From CAZTXD01 sp964617995 (GTDB lineage: Bacteria; Actinomycetota; Acidimicrobiia; Spongiisociales; ZC4RG35): a DNA stretch of 44,042 bases. Both the position numbers and the translations under genes were made by a program. The stretch's first letter is position 1, and every line of letters begins with the position of its first letter. The notes beneath the pieces were generated by a model, which saw only the letters and a list, made by a program, of their open reading frames with translations, searched no databases and was not told the origin of the DNA. Positions 15,140 to 21,729 of this stretch are shown here, piece after piece. The DNA is taken from positions 1-44,042 of the forward strand of contig CAZTXD010000012.1 of NCBI GenBank assembly GCA_964617995.1, written 5' to 3'.

Positions 15140-15311
15140 AGGCGCGCCTGCCCCTCGTGGAGCCGGGCCGGAGTCGCGAAGAAAAACCCACCGGTCGCGA
15201 AAACCAACAAACCCTCCATTTCGGCCAATTCTCCTTCGATGGCGTCAGGAAGGCTCTGGCAAAGCACGGCCTGACCTGGGAGTTTTCCTGCCCGTCATAT
15301 GCTGTTTGAAC

Positions 15312-15344
15312 GCCGTCAAGCCCGTTTTCCGCGCTCTTGACGGC
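15312..15344. repeat. Inverted repeat overlapping the dnaA -35
   Basis: GCCGTCAAG (15312-15320) and CTTGACGGC (15336-15344) are perfect 9-base arms with a 15-base spacer. The right arm contains the TTGACG -35 of the dnaA promoter, so the repeat could be an operator for a dimeric regulator. Confidence 0.55.
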
Positions 15345-15366
15345 CCCGTCCCGAACCCCACATACT
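15338..15366 (+). promoter_or_regulatory. dnaA promoter
   Basis: TTGACG (15338-15343), 17 bases, CATACT (15361-15366). Transcription would start near 15373 and give a ~160-base leader containing DnaA boxes before dnaA. Confidence 0.6.
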
Positions 15367-15461
15367 GCCGCCTCACTGAGCACGTCCCGGTAGCTCACTT
15401 CCCCCTCGAGTTCCGCCGGTCGTGCGCGCCCGACAGCCGAATGACTGGAGGTGACGGAGAG

Positions 15462-15493
15462 TTACCCACAGGTGTGGATGCCCCTGTGGATAA
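15462..15493. promoter_or_regulatory. DnaA-box cluster in dnaA leader
   Basis: TTACCCACA (15462-15470, one mismatch), TGTGGATGC (15473-15481, reverse, two mismatches) and TGTGGATAA (15485-15493, reverse, perfect TTATCCACA). They sit 40-70 bases before the dnaA start and fit autoregulation by DnaA, or a second part of the origin. Confidence 0.75.
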
Positions 15494-15532
15494 CGCGTCC
15501 GCACTGCCGAACCCGCAGGGAAAGGGGGGTTC

Positions 15533-16900
15533 TTGGTCCAAGTACGACACACCACCGACCGCTGGAGCATCTTCACCGACTTCCTGCGAAACTCGGTTTC
15601 CCACGCCAACTGGCAGGCGTGGCTGAGTGGCTTGGAGCACGAGGCCAACGACGACGCCCTGGTGCTGGTGGCACCGAGCGACTTCCATCTCCAGTGGATC
15701 CGCGACAAGCACGAAGACGCCATCTTCGCCGCCGCCACCACTGCGTACGGTGCCGATGTAGCCGTGAGCTACCGCGTCTCGGAGGCTCCGCTCCCTGCTC
15801 CCTCGATCGGCAACGGGGAGCTCCCGGCGGCCCCCGACGACGGTCTCCGGGCCTCCACACCAGAAGCGGCTCCCTCCAGGAGCTTGGTCCAGCGGTACCG
15901 TTTCGACTCCTTCGTGGTCGGCCCCTCCAACCGATTTGCGTACGCAGCTTCGATGTCGGTGGCCGAGAAGCCCGGCACCAACTACAACCCGCTTTTCATC
16001 TACGGTCCCGCCGGACTCGGCAAGACACACCTGCTGAACGCGGTTGGTCACCACTCACTCGAGCTGTATCCCGATCTGTCGATCCGCTATGTCACCTCCG
16101 AGAACTTCCTCAACGACTTCATCGAATGCATTCGCCGCAAACGCGTCGACGATTTCAAACAGCGTTACCGCTCGGTCGATGTCCTGCTCCTCGACGACGT
16201 CCAGTTCTTCGAGGGAAAGGAACAGATCCTCGAGGAGTTCTTCCACACGTTCAACAACCTGTACGAATCCGGGAAGCAGATGGTGATCAGCTCCGATCGC
16301 CCTCCCCGTCATCTCTCCACCCTGGAAGACCGTCTGCGGAGCCGGTTCGAATGGGGTCTCCTCACCGACATCCAACCACCTGATGTGGAGACGCGCCTGG
16401 CGATCCTCCGGCGCAACGCCGAGCTCGCTCCTCGTCCCGTCCCCATCGAGGTGCTGGAGTTCATCGCCACACTCGTCTCCGACAACATCCGCGAGCTGGA
16501 AGGTGCTCTCACTCGAATCACCGCCTACGCCGCCCTCACCAACGGTGAGATCGACCTGCCGATGGCCGGCTCCGTACTCCAGGATCTCCTCCCGGGCCAT
16601 GAAGCGAAGGCGCTGACCGCGCAGGACATAATCCGGGCAACCGCTGCCTCCTATAGCTTCTCTGTCGACGAGGTGACGGGTAAGAGCCGCCGACAGCCTC
16701 TCGTGCTCTGTCGTCAGGTCGCCATGTACCTGTGCCGGGACCTCACCGACCTCTCCCTGCCCAAGATCGGCGCCCAATTCGGCGGACGTGACCACACCAC
16801 GGTGATCCACTCCGTCGACAAGGTCCGCTCTTTGCTTCAGACCGACCGGGAGGTCTTCGACCAGGTGAACCGTCTCTCCCAACAGCTCCGCGGAGCCTGA
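15533..16900 (+). CDS. dnaA: Chromosomal replication initiator DnaA
   Basis: A protein of 455 aa. Domain I covers ~8-85 (DRWSIFTDFLRNSVSHANWQ) and a short domain II ~86-118. Domain III is AAA+, with Walker A GPAGLGKT at 158-165, Walker B LLLDD at ~217-221, and the sensor region SSDRPPRHL. Domain IV has the DNA-binding signature FGGRDHTTVIHS at ~417-427. It opens oriC and loads the helicase. Domain II is much shorter than in Streptomyces. The start is TTG 15533, preceded by a G-run (15524-15529); no ATG or GTG is in frame nearby. It is divergent from rpmH and followed by oriC and dnaN. Confidence 0.97.
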   Translation: MVQVRHTTDRWSIFTDFLRNSVSHANWQAWLSGLEHEANDDALVLVAPSDFHLQWIRDKHEDAIFAAATTAYGADVAVSYRVSEAPLPAPSIGNGELPAAPDDGLRASTPEAAPSRSLVQRYRFDSFVVGPSNRFAYAASMSVAEKPGTNYNPLFIYGPAGLGKTHLLNAVGHHSLELYPDLSIRYVTSENFLNDFIECIRRKRVDDFKQRYRSVDVLLLDDVQFFEGKEQILEEFFHTFNNLYESGKQMVISSDRPPRHLSTLEDRLRSRFEWGLLTDIQPPDVETRLAILRRNAELAPRPVPIEVLEFIATLVSDNIRELEGALTRITAYAALTNGEIDLPMAGSVLQDLLPGHEAKALTAQDIIRATAASYSFSVDEVTGKSRRQPLVLCRQVAMYLCRDLTDLSLPKIGAQFGGRDHTTVIHSVDKVRSLLQTDREVFDQVNRLSQQLRGA

Positions 16901-17115
16901 GGAACTCCATGTGGAAACAGCTTCTGTCATCCACAGTCGCCTCGTCGCACACCTCACCGATGTGGATTGGGGGTGTAGCTGTCCACAGGCGAGACTCTCC
17001 CGATGAGGCCGTCAGTGGGCGGATCTTCTACGATCGTCCACAATCCACAGCCCCTACTACGACTACGAACTCTTGATTCATCTCTAGTAGAAAGAGAAGA
17101 AGGGAAAAACTCTCT
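16901..17115. other. oriC: Chromosomal replication origin oriC
   Basis: 215 bases between dnaA and dnaN, the usual actinobacterial origin site. DnaA-box-like 9-mers: TGTGGAAAC (16910-16918, reverse), TCATCCACA (16927-16935), TGTGGATTG (16961-16969, reverse), CTGTCCACA (16979-16987), TCGTCCACA (17034-17042) and CAATCCACA (17041-17049). All share the TCCACA-type core, with variable 5' ends. The last two boxes overlap by two bases. The stretch 17055-17115 is richer in A and T than its surroundings (TACTACGACTACGAACTC, then an A/G-rich run) and is the likely unwinding element. Boundaries are inferred. Confidence 0.88.
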
Positions 17116-18198
17116 GTGAGAATCCGAGCCGACCGAGACGAGCTGGCCGACATCTTCAGTCGGGCCAACCGTGCCATCGGAGCCCGAACCGCAATTCCCG
17201 TCCTGCAGGGTTTGTTGTGTGAGGTCTCCGGTTCCAGCCTGTGGGTCACGGGAACCGATCACGAGATGACCGTTCGGGCGTCCACGACCGTCGAGGTGAT
17301 GGAGGAGGGCCGTACGGTCATTCCAGGGAGATTGCTGACCGACGCGGTGCGGCGGATGCCGCCGGGGTCGGTGACCATCGGGACAGAGGACAGCGACATC
17401 GAGATCGTCGGTAAGGGACCACGGTTCTCGATTCGACCTCTGAATGTGGACGACTACCCGGAGGTAGCAGACACCACTGGTGAGGGGGTGGAGGTGGACG
17501 GTGAGGAGCTGGCGTCGGCCATAAATCAGGTGGTGGTGGCAGCATCGGCGGACTCGGCCCGCCCGATCCTCACGGGGGTGTTGTTCGAATCGTCCCCCGA
17601 GGGGCTGAGGATGGTGGCGACGGATTCCTATCGCTTGGCCGTGCGGGATCTCGCCGGGGTGGGCCTGGAAGGGACCGGATTGGTGCCGGCCCGGGGGCTA
17701 CGGGAGCTTCCCCGAACGGTCGGCGCGGCCAAGGTCGCGGCCCGCCTGGGGGATCGGGAGGCGGTCTTCACCTCGGAGCGCGGGACATTGCGTCTTCGTC
17801 TCATCGAGGGGGCCTTCCCCAAGTACCGGTCGCTCCTACCGGAGAGCTATCCCAACCAGGTGGTCGTTAGACGCGAGGACGTGCTGGAGGCCCTGGGACG
17901 GGTTTCTCTCGTAGCAGAGGACCACATACCCGTGCGTCTCAAGCTCACCGAAGGGGGAGTGGAGGTGACGGTGACCCGCCAGGACGTGGGTGGGGAGTCA
18001 GAACACATCTCGGGCACCTTTACAGGCAGCGACGAGGAGGTGTCGGTGGCGTTCAACCCGCGGTATCTCGCCGATGGGGTGACCGCCATCGAGGGTGACG
18101 AGGTTCGTATCCAGGTCATCGACGGGGTGCGCCCCAGCGTGGTAGACGGCGGTGCCGGGCAGGAGTTTCTGTATCTGCTCATGCCGGTCCGCGTCTGA
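17116..18198 (+). CDS. dnaN: DNA polymerase III beta subunit (sliding clamp)
   Basis: A protein of 360 aa, a normal clamp length. It forms the ring that tethers polymerase III. Three clamp domains are apparent: MRIRADRDELADIFSRANRAI at the start, VVAASADSARPILTGVLFE in domain 2, and the C-terminus YLLMPVRV, the standard clamp ending that forms part of the peptide-binding pocket. The start is GTG 17116, preceded by the A/G-rich GAAGAAGGG. It lies immediately after oriC and 15 bases before recF. Confidence 0.97.
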   Translation: MRIRADRDELADIFSRANRAIGARTAIPVLQGLLCEVSGSSLWVTGTDHEMTVRASTTVEVMEEGRTVIPGRLLTDAVRRMPPGSVTIGTEDSDIEIVGKGPRFSIRPLNVDDYPEVADTTGEGVEVDGEELASAINQVVVAASADSARPILTGVLFESSPEGLRMVATDSYRLAVRDLAGVGLEGTGLVPARGLRELPRTVGAAKVAARLGDREAVFTSERGTLRLRLIEGAFPKYRSLLPESYPNQVVVRREDVLEALGRVSLVAEDHIPVRLKLTEGGVEVTVTRQDVGGESEHISGTFTGSDEEVSVAFNPRYLADGVTAIEGDEVRIQVIDGVRPSVVDGGAGQEFLYLLMPVRV

Positions 18199-18213
18199 GA
18201 GGCGACATCCCCG

Positions 18214-19323
18214 GTGCGTATCGCCTGGCTGGAACTGGCCGCGTTCCGGTCCTATGCAGAGCTCGATTGGCACCCCGACGCCGGTGTGAACCTGCTCGTA
18301 GGGCCCAACGGAGCCGGCAAGACCAACGCCCTGGAGGCGATTGCCTATGTTGCGACGTTGCGATCGTTTCGAGGTGTGGGCGACGAGGGCCTCGTGGCGG
18401 ATGAGGCCACCCATGCCTATGTGCGAGCCGGTATCGATCGGGGACCGGGCATGGGGGAGTCGCTCGTGGAGATCGAGATAGCCCGGACAGGAGCTCGTCG
18501 CACCCAGGTCGATCGTCAGCGGCTGCGCCGTGTCTCCGACCTGATAGAGGTGATCAGAACGGTGGCGTTCCTTCCGGAGGACCTCGACATCGTCAAACGG
18601 GGACCGGGTGGGCGAAGAGACGTCCTCGACGAGATAGGAGCCCAGCTTCGACCCTCTGCCGCTGCCGATGTGGCCGAGTACGAGCGGGCGCTGCGACAGC
18701 GCAACGCGTTCCTGAAGGCAGGGGCCCCTGATGCAGTGACGCTGGCCGTGTGGGATGAGAGATTGTCACAGGCGGGTGGCAGGGTGATGGCCAGGAGAGC
18801 GATGACCATGTCCGTGCTCGAGCCGTATTTCGACGACGCCTACCGCACGATAAGCGGGTCGCCGGCGACCCTGGGCTTCTCGTATGGATCGGAATGGGGG
18901 GGAGTGGTGGACCCGACCGTCACCGCGGGTGAGCAGGCATCGGCTCTCGGCGCCGCGCTCGCGGAACGGCTTCGCCACGATCGGGAACGGCGAGTCACCA
19001 CCGTGGGTCCGCACCGCGACGATCCCGCCCTGGTGCTCGAAGGCCATGACGTCCGGGTGCATGGATCGCAAGGTGAGCAACGTACGACCGCACTCGCCCT
19101 GCGGCTGGCCTCCCACCGGGCCGTCACGGAGACGACAGGAGTGGCCCCGATCCTGTTGCTGGACGATGTGTTCAGCGAACTGGACGAGTCCCGGGCCGAG
19201 CGTCTGGCATCGTCACTCCCGGAGGCGCAGACGTTCATCACGTCGGCTCGACCCGAGGATGTCCCCGTGCGGGGCCGCCGATGGGTGGTGGGGGAGGGCC
19301 GTATCGCCGGGGAGACGTCATGA
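18214..19323 (+). CDS. recF: DNA replication/repair protein RecF
   Basis: A protein of 369 aa. SMC-like ATPase that helps load RecA at single-strand gaps. The Walker A is GPNGAGKT at 30-37, with the family hallmark LRSFRG following. The signature region is HGSQGEQRTTALALRLA and the Walker B ILLLDDVFSELD. The start is GTG 18214. The stop overlaps the dciA start (ATGA), so the two are coupled. Confidence 0.96.
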   Translation: MRIAWLELAAFRSYAELDWHPDAGVNLLVGPNGAGKTNALEAIAYVATLRSFRGVGDEGLVADEATHAYVRAGIDRGPGMGESLVEIEIARTGARRTQVDRQRLRRVSDLIEVIRTVAFLPEDLDIVKRGPGGRRDVLDEIGAQLRPSAAADVAEYERALRQRNAFLKAGAPDAVTLAVWDERLSQAGGRVMARRAMTMSVLEPYFDDAYRTISGSPATLGFSYGSEWGGVVDPTVTAGEQASALGAALAERLRHDRERRVTTVGPHRDDPALVLEGHDVRVHGSQGEQRTTALALRLASHRAVTETTGVAPILLLDDVFSELDESRAERLASSLPEAQTFITSARPEDVPVRGRRWVVGEGRIAGETS

Positions 19324-19625
19324 TCCCCTTCGAAGACGCCCTCGGAGATGCGCTGCGGTCGATGGGTTTGGCGGAGCCGGCGCTGATGGTCGAGCTCACC
19401 CGGGAATGGGGAGCCATCGCCGGCCGACCATGGGACACAAAGGCCGTTCCTCTCTACGTACGGGGAGGGGTGTTGGTGGTCGAAGCGGCCGAACGGGGAG
19501 GCGTCGACTTCCTTCGCTACGGGCTCTCCGACCTCGAGCGCCGACTCGAGGAACGGTTCGGTTCCGGGGCCATAAGCAAGGTCGAGATCAGGGCTCCAAG
19601 GCCGGAGAAGCGAGGCCGAAGATGA
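19320..19625 (+). CDS. dciA: DciA-type helicase loader (DUF721)
   Basis: A protein of 101 aa. DUF721/DciA proteins load the replicative helicase DnaB in bacteria lacking DnaC or DnaI (established). The family segment is visible as VELTREWGAIAG, then PLYVRGGVLVVEA and FLRYGLSDLERRLEERFG. Start at ATG 19320, overlapping the recF stop; the longer frame from 19281 would lie inside recF. The basic tail PRPEKRGRR may bind DNA. The location between recF and gyrB is the same as mycobacterial Rv0004. Confidence 0.88.
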   Translation: MIPFEDALGDALRSMGLAEPALMVELTREWGAIAGRPWDTKAVPLYVRGGVLVVEAAERGGVDFLRYGLSDLERRLEERFGSGAISKVEIRAPRPEKRGRR

Positions 19626-19659
19626 CCACCCAGAGTGGCCGTCCGCAACCGCGATGGGC

Positions 19660-19701
19660 TTGGGATGGGCGATCTCATCCGGTAGACTTACACAAGTGTA
19701 A
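19660..19701 (+). promoter_or_regulatory. gyrB promoter with palindrome at the start site
   Basis: TTGGGA (19660-19665), 17 bases, TAGACT (19683-19688). TTACAC-AA-GTGTAA (19688-19701) is a 6+2+6 palindrome whose left arm begins at the last base of the -10 and whose centre is near the predicted +1. It could be an operator or a feature that tunes promoter melting under supercoiling. Confidence 0.6.
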
Positions 19702-19755
19702 ATCTTCGCTCGGTAGGCACCGTCGGCCTGCCGTCCAGGTCCCACTAGGAGTGTT

Positions 19756-21669
19756 GTGACGGCGACGCGCGAGAACACTTATGCCGCAAAGGACATCACG
19801 GTCCTCGAGGGTCTCGAGGCCGTGCGTCTGCGTCCCGGTATGTACATCGGCTCCACCGGCCCGCGGGGACTCCACCATCTCATCTGGGAAGTGGTCGACA
19901 ACTCGGTCGACGAGGCGATGGCCGGTTACGCCACCCGTATCGAGGTGACACTTCGGGCCGACGGGGGTGTGCAGGTGACCGACAACGGTCGGGGCATACC
20001 GATCGACAGGGTCGAGAAGACCAGGCTGTCCGGTCTGACGACGGTTCTCACCACCCTCCACTCCGGCGGCAAGTTCCAGGAGGGGGCCTATCAGGTGTCG
20101 GGTGGTCTGCACGGGGTGGGCGTTTCGGTGGTCAATGCGCTCAGCAGCCGCCTGGAGGCCGAGATCCGCAACTCCGGACACATCTGGAGCCAGAGCTTCA
20201 AGCGGGGCGTCGCCGACACGAAGAACCCCAAGAAGGGCGCCGCCATCAAGAGGACGGGCACCTCCATCACCTTCTGGCCCGACGAGGAGATCTTCACCGA
20301 GACCACCGAGTTCGACTACGACACCGTGGTCGTGCGCCTACGAGAGATGGCGTTCCTCAACCGGGGTCTCGAGATATTCCTCACCGACGAACGCAGCGAA
20401 GAGGTCGTCACCGAGACCTTCCAGTACAAGGGTGGGCTCATCGACTTCGTCAAGCACCTCAACAGCAAACGAGATCCCCTCCACCCCCACATCATCGACT
20501 TGATCGACGAGGGCAGCGAAGCCGAACTGGAGTTGGCCATGCAGTGGACCACCTCCTACAACGAGTCGGTCCTCTCGTTCGCCAACGCCATCAACACCCA
20601 TGAGGGCGGAACTCATGAGGAGGGGTTCCGCAAGGCCCTCACCAAGGCGATCAACGACTTCGCCCGCTCCAAGAACCTGCTGAAGGAGAAAGACCCCAAC
20701 CTCACGGGGGAGGACGTGCGCGAAGGCCTCACCGCGGTGGTGTCGGTGCGGGTGCGAAGCCCCCAGTTCGAGGGCCAGACCAAGACGAAGCTCGGCAACA
20801 CCGAGATCCGTTCCTACGTGGAGAAAGCCCTGAACCGGCGTCTACCGGAGTGGCTGGAACGTTACGCTCCCGAAGCGCGCAAGATCGTGGAGAAGTCGGT
20901 CAATGCCGCCAAGGCCCGCGAAGCCGCCCGCAAGGCGCGGGAGCTGACACGGCGCAAGTCGGGTCTGGAGTCGGGGGGCCTGCCCGACAAGCTGGCCGAC
21001 TGCTCCTCTCGCGATCCGGGAGAGTCGGAGCTGTTCATCGTGGAGGGAGACTCGGCCGCCGGCCCCGCCAAGCAGGCCCGGGACTCGGAGATCCAGGCGA
21101 TCCTGCCCATCCGCGGCAAGATCCTCAATGTCGAGAAGGCCCGGCTGGCCAAGGCGCTCCAGAACGCCGAGGTGCAGGACATCATCACCGCCCTCGGCAC
21201 CGGCATCGGCGACGAGTTCGACATCGCCAAGGCCCGCTACCACAAGGTGGTGCTCCTCGCAGACGCCGATGTGGACGGCGCGCACATCCGCACCCTGTTG
21301 CTGACGCTGTTCTTCCGGCACATGCGGGGCCTCATCGAGGCCGGGTACATGTACATCGCCCAGCCTCCCCTGTACCGGGTGAAGGTGGGTTCGAAGATCC
21401 ACTACCTGGCCACCGACGCCGCCCTTCGGGAGTTCCAGAAGGAGCACCCCAAGGTCAAACCGACCCGCTTCAAGGGTCTCGGTGAGATGAACCCCCGCGA
21501 GCTGTGGGACACCACCATGAACCCCGAAACCCGCCGACTCCTCCGGGTCGAGATGGAGGACGCCGCCCGGGCCGAGGACATCTTCACGATCCTCATGGGT
21601 GAAGACGTCTCCGAGCGAAAGGCCTTCATCCAGCAGAACGCTTCCGACGTCCGCTTCCTCGACATATGA
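19756..21669 (+). CDS. gyrB: DNA gyrase subunit B
   Basis: A protein of 637 aa, typical for actinobacterial GyrB without the large E. coli insert. GHKL ATPase: EVVDNSVDEAMAG, DNGRGIPID, GGLHGVGVSVVNALS. Transducer: middle third. TOPRIM: ELFIVEGDSAAGPAKQARD, then LLADADVDGAHIRTLLLT (the metal-binding DxD). C-terminus: RFKGLGEMNPRELWDTTM. The start is GTG 19756 with AGGAG just upstream. With gyrA it introduces negative supercoils. Own promoter at 19660-19688. Confidence 0.97.
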   Translation: MTATRENTYAAKDITVLEGLEAVRLRPGMYIGSTGPRGLHHLIWEVVDNSVDEAMAGYATRIEVTLRADGGVQVTDNGRGIPIDRVEKTRLSGLTTVLTTLHSGGKFQEGAYQVSGGLHGVGVSVVNALSSRLEAEIRNSGHIWSQSFKRGVADTKNPKKGAAIKRTGTSITFWPDEEIFTETTEFDYDTVVVRLREMAFLNRGLEIFLTDERSEEVVTETFQYKGGLIDFVKHLNSKRDPLHPHIIDLIDEGSEAELELAMQWTTSYNESVLSFANAINTHEGGTHEEGFRKALTKAINDFARSKNLLKEKDPNLTGEDVREGLTAVVSVRVRSPQFEGQTKTKLGNTEIRSYVEKALNRRLPEWLERYAPEARKIVEKSVNAAKAREAARKARELTRRKSGLESGGLPDKLADCSSRDPGESELFIVEGDSAAGPAKQARDSEIQAILPIRGKILNVEKARLAKALQNAEVQDIITALGTGIGDEFDIAKARYHKVVLLADADVDGAHIRTLLLTLFFRHMRGLIEAGYMYIAQPPLYRVKVGSKIHYLATDAALREFQKEHPKVKPTRFKGLGEMNPRELWDTTMNPETRRLLRVEMEDAARAEDIFTILMGEDVSERKAFIQQNASDVRFLDI

Positions 21670-21670
21670 A

Positions 21671-21708
21671 ACAGTTGTCGGTTGTCGGTACCGAGAACCG
21701 ACAACTGT
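21671..21708. repeat. Perfect inverted repeat between gyrB and gyrA
   Basis: Arms of 13 bases (21671-21683 and 21696-21708; core CAGTTGTCGGTT / AACCGACAACTG) with a 12-base spacer. It lies 2 bases after the gyrB stop and 21 bases before the gyrA ATG. There is no T-run. The GTTGTCGGT unit recurs at 822-866. It may be an mRNA-stabilising or partial-termination hairpin. Confidence 0.8.
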
Positions 21709-21729
21709 GAACTGACAACGACTTAGAAA

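Larger units (their letters stand above)
15062..15532. other. rpmH-dnaA divergent intergenic region
   Basis: 471 bases with no convincing gene. A 76-codon frame (15079-15309, plus) overlaps the rpmH promoter and has no recognisable features. The region holds the rpmH promoter (15110-15139), a 9-bp inverted repeat (15312-15344), a dnaA promoter (15338-15366) and three DnaA-box-like sites (15462-15493). Confidence 0.8.

Noticed and set aside
15079..15309. 76-codon plus-strand frame between rpmH and dnaA
   Set aside because: Overlaps the rpmH promoter, lacks a ribosome site and has no recognisable family.
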